NCBI GenBank assembly: GCA_021298235.1
Contig: JAJTDX010000039.1
Location: 1 to 42,108, forward strand
Length of the DNA stretch: 42,108 bases
Origin: Cryomorphaceae bacterium
Lineage (GTDB): Bacteria; Bacteroidota; Bacteroidia; Flavobacteriales; Crocinitomicaceae
Direction: 5' to 3'
The stretch's first letter is position 1; every line of letters begins with the position of its first letter. The position numbers and the translations under genes are program-made. This document shows, piece after piece, positions 1 through 8,815 of this stretch. The notes under the pieces were generated by a model. That model was not told where the DNA came from and ran no database searches. It saw only the letters and a program-made list of their open reading frames with translations.

Positions 1-816
1 GGGGTTTTCCCTAATCCCAATCTTAAGCCTGAGAGCAGCTGGAATGCGGAGGTGGGTGTAAAACAAGGTTTGAAGTTCGGTAAGCTGTATGGATATCTTG
101 ACCTCGCAGGATTTTGGCAAGAGTATCAAAATACAATTGAATATATGTTTGGAGTGTGGCAACCTTTGACAACTCCACAAGCTTTAGGTTCGAGTGCAGG
201 ATTTATGTTCTTGAATACTGGTCAGTCACGAGTTCTTGGCATCGATGCCTCGTTTACAGGGACAGCAAAATTGAGTAAGAAAGCAGAATTGGTTTTTATT
301 ACTGGATATAATTACATAGTTCCCAAAACTTTAACTCCGGATTATGTTTATGCGGTCGATTCGCTACAACGGCTATTCAGCTACAGTACTACTTCGTTGG
401 ATCCATCAAACCAAATTTTAAAATATAGATTTCTTCACAATGTCAAGGCGGATGCTGAATTGAACATTGGCGGCGTTCTCGGAATTGGGGTGAGTGCAAA
501 ATATTTTAGTAAGATCGTGAATATGGATGCCATTGTTGAAGACTTCGAAAATCTGACAAACGATGTTGATGTCCTGCAGAATATCCGGTACATGGATTAT
601 TTTAATTCACATCGTTTTGGAAACTGGATTTTTGATGCTCGATTGTCTTGTCAGGTTGCTGCCAATCACAAAATTGCCATTATCGGTGCTAATATCTTGA
701 ATCGAAGTTATTCGCTCCGTCCTTTGAAGATTGAGCCACCAAGGACAATAATGGTACAATATACATACAAGCTGGAGAAACAAAAGAAAAAGACGCACGT
801 CGCCCCGAATTTCTAA
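1..816 (+). CDS. TonB-dependent receptor, C-terminal part (5' end outside window)
   Basis: This is the last 271 codons of an outer-membrane TonB-dependent receptor. The frame is open from base 1, so a GTG at 52 is not the true start. The first residues contain FPNPNLKPESSW, the NPNLKPE motif typical of the C-terminal barrel. The rest alternates aromatic and polar strands, and the end (EPPRTIMVQYTYKL) resembles the last strand of Bacteroidota receptors. The plug and TonB box are not in the window. The stop lies 20 nt before a cobalamin riboswitch and the next gene is BtuG-like, so a corrinoid cargo (BtuB-like role) is plausible. That rests on context only; siderophore or other cargo is not excluded. 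Confidence 0.85.
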   Translation, partial: GVFPNPNLKPESSWNAEVGVKQGLKFGKLYGYLDLAGFWQEYQNTIEYMFGVWQPLTTPQALGSSAGFMFLNTGQSRVLGIDASFTGTAKLSKKAELVFITGYNYIVPKTLTPDYVYAVDSLQRLFSYSTTSLDPSNQILKYRFLHNVKADAELNIGGVLGIGVSAKYFSKIVNMDAIVEDFENLTNDVDVLQNIRYMDYFNSHRFGNWIFDARLSCQVAANHKIAIIGANILNRSYSLRPLKIEPPRTIMVQYTYKLEKQKKKTHVAPNF

Positions 817-836
817 ATAATGAGTAAATTCGTACC

Positions 837-992
837 GTCTTTGGTGCCACATCGTGGATTAAAAAGGAATCCGGTGAAAGTCCGGAACTGTATCTGCAGC
901 TGTAACTGTCGCAAAGATCTCCCAAAAATGTCACTGTCCGTAGGATGGGAAGACTGGGAAGATTGACAGAAGTCAGAATACTTGCCTAAGAC
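837..992 (+). promoter_or_regulatory. Cobalamin (B12) riboswitch
   Basis: The leader carries the conserved B12-riboswitch blocks in order: GGTGCC near 843, AATCCGGTGAAAGTCCGGAA at 868-887, GCAGCTGTAACTG around 896-908, TCACTGTCC at 931-939, GATGGGAAGAC at 944-954 and GAAGTCAGAATAC at 969-981. GTCTT at 837-841 can pair with AAGAC at 988-992 as the closing P1 stem. It sits between the receptor stop and the BtuG-like gene at 1101, and an intrinsic terminator follows immediately. In this class ligand binding normally lowers expression of the downstream transport gene. Confidence 0.9.
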
Positions 993-1019
993 ATTTTGAG
1001 AAGACTTCAGATTAAAGTC

Positions 1020-1063
1020 GGACTCGATGTACACAACTTTAATGTGTGCCAGTCCTCTTTTTT
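1020..1063 (+). terminator. Riboswitch-associated intrinsic terminator
   Basis: GGACT (1020-1024) pairs with AGTCC (1051-1055), and ACACA (1031-1035) with TGTGT (1043-1047), forming an interrupted hairpin followed by TCTTTTTT (1056-1063). It lies 28 nt after the aptamer and 38 nt before the gene start, where an expression platform belongs. A competing hairpin, GACTT 1003-1007 with AAGTC 1015-1019, abuts it, so an alternative fold is possible. Confidence 0.6.
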
Positions 1064-1100
1064 CATCTTCTTGTTTATTTAACCGTTTAAAAACAACAGT

Positions 1101-2381
1101 ATGAAAAGTGTATTAGTTTGCCTAAGTTTTATCTGCGTTTCAATTGTAAGTGCTCAAAACTATTTGAATCAGGTAGTGATTATTAATGAAGGATATTTCG
1201 ATTATTCGACTTCCACTATTGTCGAGCCTGTCTCTGTGGGAGTTTACAATCCTCAAACATCAACATATTCTGAAGTGAATACAATTACCGGAATGCGGTT
1301 TGCCTCAGATGCAATCATTGCAGGGGATGAATATTTTGTTGCTGCGGACCAGAAAATCCTTAAGTATGATCTTAATACGCACGCTTTGCTTGCTGAAACG
1401 ACCTATCCCGGTGTTCGTAATCTTGCGTTCGTGAATGGTAAAATTGTCGCGTCAAGAGGTGAGTATTTAACAACCTACGATTCTTATTTACATGTTTTCG
1501 ATGCTGCAGATTTATCTTCCGTAATGGCATTCAACACCACTGTTGGCCCGCAATGGGCAACTCAGAATCTTATTGTCGATGGAAACTATGTCTATGTCGC
1601 TGTAAACAATGGTTACGAGTGGGGAAATGAAAAGGGGATCATCGGACGTTTGGACATGACTACGCTCACGTATGGAAATGAGATCGATCTTGGTCCTGAT
1701 GGAAAGAACCCTGATAACCTCGTCAAGCTCAACGGCTTTCTCTATACGGTGAATAATAAGGACTGGTCAGGATCTTCTATTTCAAAAGTGGCTCTGGATG
1801 GAAGTTTGAATCAAACAGTAAATATTGCCTCTGCGAGCACTGGTTGTGGAACATCAGCATTGCGTGACAGCAAAATGGTCTACCAGATTTCAATGGAGTC
1901 GGTATTGAATGAGTTTGATGTTAGCGGAATGAACAATGTTGGTCCTTTGGCAGGATTTGACCAAAATTATTACGAGTTGGCACAAGAACCTGTTAGTGGA
2001 CACATGTATACAAGCGTTACTGACTTTTTCTCTTCAGGTGAAGTCAGAGTGTATGATGGAAATACATTGTTATCGTCATTTGCCGTTGGAGTGTCACCTG
2101 GAACGATTCTCTTTGATGTCAGGGCTCTATCCTCAGTGATTGAAAATGAAGGAAATAAAGTGTCTGTCTACCCTAATCCGGCTACGGATCAACTTCATGT
2201 GGATTTTGCAAGCTCTGCTAGTGTTGAGCTTTGTGATGCAGCGGGTCGTGCAGTACTTTCACAAAAAGCTGAGAACGATCACCTCACATTTGACCTGAGT
2301 AATTTGCCTTCGGGATATTACTTATGCAAGATTACAAATTCGAGCGGGGTGATGTTAACCCACCAGTTTTCAAAATTGTAG
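1101..2381 (+). CDS. BtuG-like secreted beta-propeller with T9SS sorting domain
   Basis: The 426-residue protein has a signal peptide (about residues 1-18, ending VSAQ), then a YncE/DUF5074-like propeller to about residue 345 with repeated blades of the type YDLNTHAL, VDGNYVYVAVNN and GEVRVYDGN. The end, about 353-426, starts VSVYPNPATDQLHVDF and has LPSGYYLCKI, which marks a type-A T9SS C-terminal sorting domain. Known BtuG proteins of Bacteroides are surface lipoprotein propellers that bind cobalamin with extreme affinity and cap BtuB. Here the lipobox is absent and a T9SS tail replaces it. The cobalamin riboswitch directly upstream supports a role in B12 capture. B12 binding itself is inferred; the fold could serve another corrinoid or a different ligand. 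Confidence 0.8.
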   Translation: MKSVLVCLSFICVSIVSAQNYLNQVVIINEGYFDYSTSTIVEPVSVGVYNPQTSTYSEVNTITGMRFASDAIIAGDEYFVAADQKILKYDLNTHALLAETTYPGVRNLAFVNGKIVASRGEYLTTYDSYLHVFDAADLSSVMAFNTTVGPQWATQNLIVDGNYVYVAVNNGYEWGNEKGIIGRLDMTTLTYGNEIDLGPDGKNPDNLVKLNGFLYTVNNKDWSGSSISKVALDGSLNQTVNIASASTGCGTSALRDSKMVYQISMESVLNEFDVSGMNNVGPLAGFDQNYYELAQEPVSGHMYTSVTDFFSSGEVRVYDGNTLLSSFAVGVSPGTILFDVRALSSVIENEGNKVSVYPNPATDQLHVDFASSASVELCDAAGRAVLSQKAENDHLTFDLSNLPSGYYLCKITNSSGVMLTHQFSKL

Positions 2382-2387
2382 AAAATG

Positions 2388-2411
2388 ATCCCGGACTTAC
2401 CGGGATTTTTT
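2388..2411 (+). terminator. Intrinsic terminator after BtuG-like gene
   Basis: A perfect 7-bp stem, ATCCCGG (2388-2394) with CCGGGAT (2400-2406), has a 5-nt loop and runs into a T tract (2406-2411) 7 nt after the stop codon. It ends the B12-regulated unit and separates it from the methyltransferase. Confidence 0.85.
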
Positions 2412-2422
2412 ATTTTTAAGGA

Positions 2423-3004
2423 ATGGCAAATGAGCTCAGCTCCGAATATTGGCAAAAGCGCTACGTGGAAGGTCAAACAGGCTGGGATGTGGGGACCGTT
2501 TCTACACCCTTGAAATCTTACATTGATCAATTAACGGATACACAAATAAAAATTCTCATACCCGGATGCGGATTTGGACACGAGGGGAAATATCTCTACG
2601 AAAAAGGCTTCAGGAATGTGTACCTTCTGGATTATTCTGAACATCCGATCAGTTACTTACGTTCAGTTCTAACAGAATTAGATGAGACACATTTCATGGT
2701 TGAAGATTTTTTCAGTCATGTGGGAAGATATGATCTGATTCTTGAGCAAACTATGTTTTGTGCGATTGATCCATCCCTCCGTACAGCATATGTAGAAAAA
2801 GTTTATGATTTACTGAATACTGGAGGAAAACTGGCAGGAGTTTTATTTAATAAGCAATTTGAAGGTGGACCTCCCTTTGGCGGTTCTGCGCAGGAATATA
2901 AAACACTTTTTTCTATGCACTTTTCCAATGTTTCTATTCAGCCTTGTTACAATTCGATTGAACCGCGCTTGGGAAACGAGGTATTTATTCAAGCGATTAA
3001 ATGA
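2423..3004 (+). CDS. SAM-dependent methyltransferase, TPMT (thiopurine S-methyltransferase) family
   Basis: This 193-residue cytoplasmic Rossmann methyltransferase has the family markers QTGWD (about residues 18-22), the SAM-binding loop ILIPGCGFGHE, the acidic turn LLDYSEHP, the EQTMFCAIDPSLR segment, LLNTGGKLAGVLF and GPPFGGSAQEY. Bacterial members methylate thiol or chalcogen compounds; the physiological substrate here cannot be read from sequence. Length matches the family. The ATG is 41 nt after the preceding stop, beyond a terminator. The next gene begins 3 nt after this stop, so the two are probably co-transcribed. Confidence 0.85.
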   Translation: MANELSSEYWQKRYVEGQTGWDVGTVSTPLKSYIDQLTDTQIKILIPGCGFGHEGKYLYEKGFRNVYLLDYSEHPISYLRSVLTELDETHFMVEDFFSHVGRYDLILEQTMFCAIDPSLRTAYVEKVYDLLNTGGKLAGVLFNKQFEGGPPFGGSAQEYKTLFSMHFSNVSIQPCYNSIEPRLGNEVFIQAIK

Positions 3005-3007
3005 TGT

Positions 3008-5599
3008 ATGAAAAAGAGTGCTGTTTTCTTTTTCGTGATGTGTGTTTGTGGTACGTTTTTCGGACAGAAAAAAGTAGATAACAGATATGCCTTCGTTGAG
3101 CATGGTTTAGATGCTTTCGGTTTTTCGTCTCCCGAAACTGATTTTCCTTCTTTATTCGATACACTCTATACCAAACAAGGTCGAACATTGATTTTGTCTC
3201 AAAAATCAGTGGCGCCAAATACGCAATCCACCGTGCTTTTTCGGGTGCGATCTAAAATTTCTAAAGAAAAAAAAGTATTTAAGTTCGAGGAATCTATCTC
3301 GAAAAGTCAACTCGACTATTCTATATTAAACGATTCCACGCTTCTGGTATACCTAAAGCCTTCCAATAAATCGTATACAGTGGATGCTTTGTCGGGTGCT
3401 TTAATGATTGGTAAATTGAAGGTAAATGTTCTGCAATATCAAGAAGAGAAGCTTGTCATTGTGCCGTTGGTTAAGACCAATTTAAATAAAGATACGCTTG
3501 GTGCTGTTGTCAATAAAATTTTCAAACAGGCTTGTCTCCAGTTGAATATTGATGTACAACCCTTGTTCAATGAATTGTTGGAAAACATGGCCAATCCCTT
3601 GTCAAAGGAACAGTATACTGATCAGATGAAAGCCTTGCGTGATGCCTATTTTGAAGCACATCCTCAAGCGAGCAAAAAAGTGTTTTATATCTTTTTGACA
3701 CCGCCATTCATGAATGGAATTAAAAAAGGGTTTTCAGTAAACGGAAAAGCGCTTGCCTTTATTCCCAGTGACACAGGAAAAGTGTTTTATCGAAATTTAA
3801 CTCAACTTTTGGCGAGGACCATTGGTTACCTTGAACCGACGACGTTAAAGAATAACTTGATGACAGGTGAGGCAGGAGTGCACCTTGGGTTTCAACAATG
3901 GGAGCAGCTGAGACACAATTCTCATTCCTATTCCTATTATGATAATTACGAGGATGTAAAGACAAACAATGGAAGTGTTGCGTTTTATTTTTGGAAAGAA
4001 AATCGGAATGGCGAAATACTGCTTGAGGATGGAAGCGTATTAGAAGCGATATATCGACCGTTCAAGAAAAATGAAATCTATTATCATCTGAACATAGATG
4101 AGTTGTTATTCTATACACTAGTCGCATGGAGGGGATTTGCTTTATGTACGTGGCACGTTCTTTCGATACTCTTAATTTTCCCAACATTGCTTATTACCAG
4201 ACGTATTATTCTTAAGTGGATAATCCCAAAAGTGGAGAAGCCGTCTTTCTGGAAAATTGCCTCTGGTTGGATGGTTTTAATACTTACTGTTTGTTTGAAC
4301 TACACGGCATTCGGCTCGATTGACAAAGGGCTCAGTCAATTTGAAGTTAAATCAGGAGTATTGAAAGAATTAACGCAGCAGGACATTGCCAAGTTCAGCT
4401 CGTTTGTTTCACGGGGTGAAACTTTCAGCAAACGCTCCAGCAAAAGACAACTTTCTCAGGTTTTTTATCTGAAAAATGGCAATTGGTATCTGAAGAAGCG
4501 TAAAAGAGTGCTTTATTTTGATGCAGTGTTAAAAGGGGATAGTGTAATTTCATTAAAACACACGAGGGACAGTGATCTGCTAGAGTTGAAAAAAGTCCAG
4601 AAAAAAGTAACAAGTCACTACATTGTGGTAACATACCGAGATGAGGCAGGTACGTTCATTGAACAAAAAGTGTTCAATCATCCGGGAGTTGAACTGACGG
4701 ACAAAATACAGTTGCCTGACCCTCCTAAACGTATATTGGTCTTCATAAATGGTTACAGACCAGTGACATCTGGACATGATTTTGAGAGTTTCTTTTCTGA
4801 TTTGGAGAAAAAAGGAATTGAATCCCCCAATTCCGGCAACTTGATTTATTCAAACGATCGTTATGAATATTGGAACAGATGGAATAAAATAGACAGCCGA
4901 TTCAAAAGCCGTATCAATCCCAGCGATACCTATTATGCGGATGGACATTTTTCAGTTGAAACGAGCAATTTTGGCAGTATATTGAATTTCACTACAGTGG
5001 CTACGGTGTATCCCAAACGTTGTCCGAACCCCAAAAAACACACATGTTATCATATTAAAATGCTGAACAATAGTCCCCTGGGGAATCAATACACCTACAC
5101 GTTCGACCTTTTAAAAAATTCTTTTAATCGCAAAGGATTCAAATTAAGAGTGAAAAATGGAAAAATTGCAGGAAGGAACCTTCTCCAGGCATTGAATGAA
5201 TTTCCAAATGGGTCAACAAATGACACTATTTTTTTGGTAGCACACAGTATGGGTTTTGCTTATTCCTTGGGAATGATTCAAGAATTGCGCGAGAAAATAA
5301 ACTTTGGTGGATTTTATATTATTGCCCCTGAGAATGCCTCATGTGGTAGGGTAACTCCGTCTGAATGGCAGGAAATCTGGCACTATGGAGTAAATTTTGA
5401 TCCCGGAAAGGAGGATCCTCCGTGTCTGCAGGATGGGATAGCGCCCCAATATCCAATTAAGGGACTCACTCAGTATAGAGCTTTTTTTCCGAAAGACTTG
5501 TACCGAAAAAAAGGATTTTACATGTCACATTTCGTAGGAAATTATACATGGATTTTGGATATTCCTAAAGGTCAAAAGGGGTACATACGGCAACGTTAA
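3008..5599 (+). CDS. Exported modular protein: degenerate metallopeptidase-like domain, two TM helices, alpha/beta-hydrolase-like C-terminus
   Basis: I do not recognise a named family for the whole 863 residues. Residues 1-19 look like a signal peptide (ending FFGQ). Around 262-302 the stretch TQLLARTIGYLEP then NNLMTGEAGVHLGFQQWEQL reads like the HExxHxxG helix and NNLMDY...QWE block of large Bacteroidota metallopeptidase modules, but the zinc histidines and glutamate are gone. Two hydrophobic helices follow at about 366-396 and 412-435. The C-terminal third resembles an alpha/beta hydrolase: ILVFINGYRP, DTYYADGHFSV, and a nucleophile elbow VAHSMG with Ser747; His841 in YMSHF is a candidate catalytic histidine. 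The layout recalls secreted toxin or effector-type proteins, but no immunity gene is evident. Confidence 0.6.
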   Translation: MKKSAVFFFVMCVCGTFFGQKKVDNRYAFVEHGLDAFGFSSPETDFPSLFDTLYTKQGRTLILSQKSVAPNTQSTVLFRVRSKISKEKKVFKFEESISKSQLDYSILNDSTLLVYLKPSNKSYTVDALSGALMIGKLKVNVLQYQEEKLVIVPLVKTNLNKDTLGAVVNKIFKQACLQLNIDVQPLFNELLENMANPLSKEQYTDQMKALRDAYFEAHPQASKKVFYIFLTPPFMNGIKKGFSVNGKALAFIPSDTGKVFYRNLTQLLARTIGYLEPTTLKNNLMTGEAGVHLGFQQWEQLRHNSHSYSYYDNYEDVKTNNGSVAFYFWKENRNGEILLEDGSVLEAIYRPFKKNEIYYHLNIDELLFYTLVAWRGFALCTWHVLSILLIFPTLLITRRIILKWIIPKVEKPSFWKIASGWMVLILTVCLNYTAFGSIDKGLSQFEVKSGVLKELTQQDIAKFSSFVSRGETFSKRSSKRQLSQVFYLKNGNWYLKKRKRVLYFDAVLKGDSVISLKHTRDSDLLELKKVQKKVTSHYIVVTYRDEAGTFIEQKVFNHPGVELTDKIQLPDPPKRILVFINGYRPVTSGHDFESFFSDLEKKGIESPNSGNLIYSNDRYEYWNRWNKIDSRFKSRINPSDTYYADGHFSVETSNFGSILNFTTVATVYPKRCPNPKKHTCYHIKMLNNSPLGNQYTYTFDLLKNSFNRKGFKLRVKNGKIAGRNLLQALNEFPNGSTNDTIFLVAHSMGFAYSLGMIQELREKINFGGFYIIAPENASCGRVTPSEWQEIWHYGVNFDPGKEDPPCLQDGIAPQYPIKGLTQYRAFFPKDLYRKKGFYMSHFVGNYTWILDIPKGQKGYIRQR

Positions 5600-5688
5600 C
5601 CGTTGATCTTTTAATTTTCACAGGATTTAATACCCCATTCATCGCATTTATTTTCAAAAGTATCACGGCAATTCTGTAATTCGTCCTT

Positions 5689-8073
5689 ATGAATTACATT
5701 CTTCCATTGGATCAACTTCGTATTGGAGATGCCGGAAAAGTAGGCGGGAAAAATGCTGCACTGGGAGAGCTAAGAGCTGTTTTTACATCCAAAGGTATCT
5801 CTGTTCCCGATGGCATTGCAGTCACAACAGATGCGTACGATTTATTCGTCGTGGAAAATAGGCTTAAAGAGAGTATTGAAAGACTTTTCCAAACAGCAAA
5901 TACAAAAAACACTTCCATTTTGTACAGGATTTCCGGAGCTCTGAGAAAAAAGATAAAACAAGGAGAGCTTTCTGAAAAATTGAAAAATGAAATTCATGAA
6001 CATTTACAGCTTATCAGAAAAACATATGGGTCGAAAGTTTCTTTTTCAGTGAGAAGCAGTGCTACCTATGAGGATGATCCAAAAACTAGTTTTGCAGGAT
6101 TGCATGACTCGTTTCTGAATTTATCTCAGGAAGAAGATATTTTTCGCGCACTTGTAAAATGTTACGCTTCCTTATGTAATCATCGCGCTTTGTTTTACAG
6201 AAACCAACATCATATTCCACATGGCATGGTCAAGATGGCTGTCGTCATTCAGGTAATGGTTCAAGCAGACAAAGCGCCAGGTTGTTCAGGAGTCTGTTTT
6301 TCCATAGATCCTGACAGTGGATTCCAAAATCTTTTGGTAATTCAATCGAATTGGGGCCTCGGAGAATCTGTTGTGAAAGGACTTGTGGATCCTGACGAGT
6401 TCACCGTTTTTAAACCTTTTTTATATTCAGTACCATGTCCAATAATCTCAAGAAAACTAGGTTTTAAGGAAAAGTTTACCTCATTTACTTTGAAGGGTAA
6501 GAATTCTGTTTTACGCAACAATCCATCGAAGCTTAGGCAGACTTTTACATTAAAGGAGGATGAAATTCTTCTCATCGCGAAATGGGCCGACATGCTCGAA
6601 CGACATTTTAAATGGCCCGTAGACATGGAATGGGTTAAAGATCGAGAATCTGGTAAGCTATATATAGTGCAAGTTCGTCCGGAAACAGTGCATGGAAAGA
6701 AAAAACGGTCAGAGTTGTTGACTTATGAACTTTCAAAACATGGTTCTCTTGCAGCCAGCGGTATTGCGGTAGGTTATGGGATAGCCACCGGAAAAGTGAG
6801 AATATTGTCTTCTGTCCGTAATGCATCTCTATTGAGAACAGGTGAGATACTTTATACAAAATCTACCTCTCCGGACTGGGATCCATTGTTTAAAAAAGCA
6901 TCTGCCGTCATAACTGAAAGAGGAGGGCGAACCAGTCATGCAGCTATTGTTGCCCGAGAACTAGGGGCACTTGCTGTAGTGGGTACAGGAGATGTGACTG
7001 CCACCTTGAAAAATGGGGATGAGATTACGATTGACAATACGGGAGCAATCGGTAAGATCTATCGTGGTCGATCATCTTGGAAGACGCTCAGTGTTGTGCC
7101 AGATAAAATTCCGGTTACACATGTCTTGCCTCAACTGATTATAGGGGATCCTGATCAAGCCTATTATAACTCCTTTCTGCCTGCTATGGGCGTTGGGCTT
7201 CTAAGGTTGGAGTTTATCATCTCAGGTAAAATTGGGATACATCCAGGTGCATTGCTTTATCCTAAGCAAGTGCATGATTTGCAGTTGCGCAAGGAGATTA
7301 AAAAAAGCATAGCGCCAATCACTTCCGGAAAAACTTTTTTCTTGGAAAAACTAATTCAGAATGTATCAATCATAGCCTCAGCATTTTATCCAAAGTCCGT
7401 ATTAGTGCGGTTTAGTGATTTTAAAACCGATGAATATGTGGGACTAACAGGAGGAGACTATTTCGAAACCAAAGAGGAGAATCCTATGTTGGGTGTAAGA
7501 GGAGCCTTCAGATATACACATGCTTCATTTTCAGATGTGTTCAGAATGGAATGCGAGGCAATCAAGAAAATCAGAGAACATATGGGTTTTCTGAATGTAC
7601 ATGTCATGATTCCATTTTGTCGAACCTTGTCAGAGGCAGAAAATACGCTTGAGTTAATGAAGAAATATGGCCTTGAGCGAGGCGTCCGTGGACTGGAGGT
7701 GTGGATGATGTGTGAAGTGCCTTCAAATGTTCTTCTTGCCAAGGAATTTCTTAAATACTTTGACGGATATTCGATTGGTTCAAATGACTTGACGCAACTT
7801 TTACTAGGTGTGGATCGGGGAAATCCTGCCTTCGGTGAGGTTTTTAATGAAAATGATCTCTCCGTTCGTCGTGCCATTACGGATGTCATTCAAAAAGCAC
7901 ATAAAATGGGTAAAACCATAGGTTTTTGTGGTCAAAAGCCCAGTGATGACCCGGAATTCATTCAGTTTCTGGTGAATTCAGGTATTGACAGCATATCATT
8001 TAACGCAGATGCTCTTCTTAAAGGTATAAATACAATCAGTCATGCAGAACGAAAAGGATCACACCACAGTTAA
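5689..8073 (+). CDS. ppsA: Phosphoenolpyruvate synthase
   Basis: PEP synthase (pyruvate, water dikinase) makes phosphoenolpyruvate from pyruvate and ATP for gluconeogenesis. The 794-residue length equals the family norm. The N-terminal ATP-grasp domain shows VGGKNAALGEL and VRSSATYED. The swivelling domain has ERGGRTSHAAIVARELG with the phosphoryl-carrier His417. The C-terminal PEP-binding barrel has LRLEFIIS, VRFSDFKTDEYVGL, ENPMLGVRGAFRY, YSIGSNDLTQL and GFCGQKPSDDPEF with the catalytic Cys747. The last 32 nt overlap the next gene, suggesting translational coupling with the SDR. Upstream 89 nt hold only a weak possible hairpin over the previous stop. Confidence 0.95.
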   Translation: MNYILPLDQLRIGDAGKVGGKNAALGELRAVFTSKGISVPDGIAVTTDAYDLFVVENRLKESIERLFQTANTKNTSILYRISGALRKKIKQGELSEKLKNEIHEHLQLIRKTYGSKVSFSVRSSATYEDDPKTSFAGLHDSFLNLSQEEDIFRALVKCYASLCNHRALFYRNQHHIPHGMVKMAVVIQVMVQADKAPGCSGVCFSIDPDSGFQNLLVIQSNWGLGESVVKGLVDPDEFTVFKPFLYSVPCPIISRKLGFKEKFTSFTLKGKNSVLRNNPSKLRQTFTLKEDEILLIAKWADMLERHFKWPVDMEWVKDRESGKLYIVQVRPETVHGKKKRSELLTYELSKHGSLAASGIAVGYGIATGKVRILSSVRNASLLRTGEILYTKSTSPDWDPLFKKASAVITERGGRTSHAAIVARELGALAVVGTGDVTATLKNGDEITIDNTGAIGKIYRGRSSWKTLSVVPDKIPVTHVLPQLIIGDPDQAYYNSFLPAMGVGLLRLEFIISGKIGIHPGALLYPKQVHDLQLRKEIKKSIAPITSGKTFFLEKLIQNVSIIASAFYPKSVLVRFSDFKTDEYVGLTGGDYFETKEENPMLGVRGAFRYTHASFSDVFRMECEAIKKIREHMGFLNVHVMIPFCRTLSEAENTLELMKKYGLERGVRGLEVWMMCEVPSNVLLAKEFLKYFDGYSIGSNDLTQLLLGVDRGNPAFGEVFNENDLSVRRAITDVIQKAHKMGKTIGFCGQKPSDDPEFIQFLVNSGIDSISFNADALLKGINTISHAERKGSHHS

Positions 8074-8812
8074 GGGAAATATTGTTTGTGTAACCGGTGC
8101 AGCAAGTGGAATTGGTAAAGCACTTACTCAGTCTTTTCTAAAGGCCGGATCTTATGTAGCCGCTATAGATCAGAATATGCTCGGTCTACATAGGTTGAAA
8201 ACCGAATTGGATGATCCAAAACTATCTGTTTTTCAGGCTCAGCTTGCCGAAAAAGAGGAAGTTGTTAAAGTGAGTAACGAAATATTATATGAAATGGGGG
8301 GCGTACATGTCTTGATCAACAATGCGGGCATTCTGGACGATTTTTTGCCTGCACACGAGATCAGCGATCTATTTTGGGATAAAGTCCTCAAGATTAATTT
8401 GTACGCCCCTTTTTTACTGTGTCGTGAATTGATTCCTCATATGCTATTGAGGGGAAACGGAAACATCATCAATATTGCCTCAGTCGGCGGTCTTCAAGGG
8501 TGTCGTGCAGGTGTAGCTTATACAACTTCTAAACATGCGCTTCTCGGAATGACCCAAAATATTGCGTTTACTTATGCGAACAAAGGATTGAGATGCAATG
8601 CAATTGCGCCGGGTGCCATTCAGACTGAAATCGCCAGTGGTATGAAGCCAGATCCACTAGGGTATGAAAGGAGTTCGATGGGGTTTAATCTTATTCCGCG
8701 AACTGGGAGTCCGGAAGAAATCGCCTCAATAGCTTTGTTTCTTGCCGGAAAAGAATCTTCTATGATCAATGGTGCTGTAATTACAGCAGATGCAGGTTGG
8801 ACTGCATACTGA
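8042..8812 (+). CDS. Short-chain dehydrogenase/reductase (SDR)
   Basis: This is a 256-residue classical SDR oxidoreductase using NAD(P)H. Visible motifs are the nucleotide-binding TGAASGIG, the structural NNAG, the catalytic serine in IASVGG, and YTTSK holding the Tyr-Lys pair; GAIQTEI matches the substrate loop. The substrate is unknown; relatives reduce 3-oxoacyl-ACP, sugars or steroids. The ATG at 8042 lies inside the end of ppsA, and no later in-frame ATG precedes the TGAASGIG motif, so the 32-nt overlap appears real. The gene ends 3 nt before the convergent MoxR gene. Confidence 0.85.
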   Translation: MQNEKDHTTVKGNIVCVTGAASGIGKALTQSFLKAGSYVAAIDQNMLGLHRLKTELDDPKLSVFQAQLAEKEEVVKVSNEILYEMGGVHVLINNAGILDDFLPAHEISDLFWDKVLKINLYAPFLLCRELIPHMLLRGNGNIINIASVGGLQGCRAGVAYTTSKHALLGMTQNIAFTYANKGLRCNAIAPGAIQTEIASGMKPDPLGYERSSMGFNLIPRTGSPEEIASIALFLAGKESSMINGAVITADAGWTAY

Positions 8813-8815
8813 TAT

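Noticed and set aside
5591..5609. CAACG/CGTTG hairpin over the stop of the 863-residue protein
   Set aside because: Five-base stem with a broken T tract; may be a weak terminator but could be chance.
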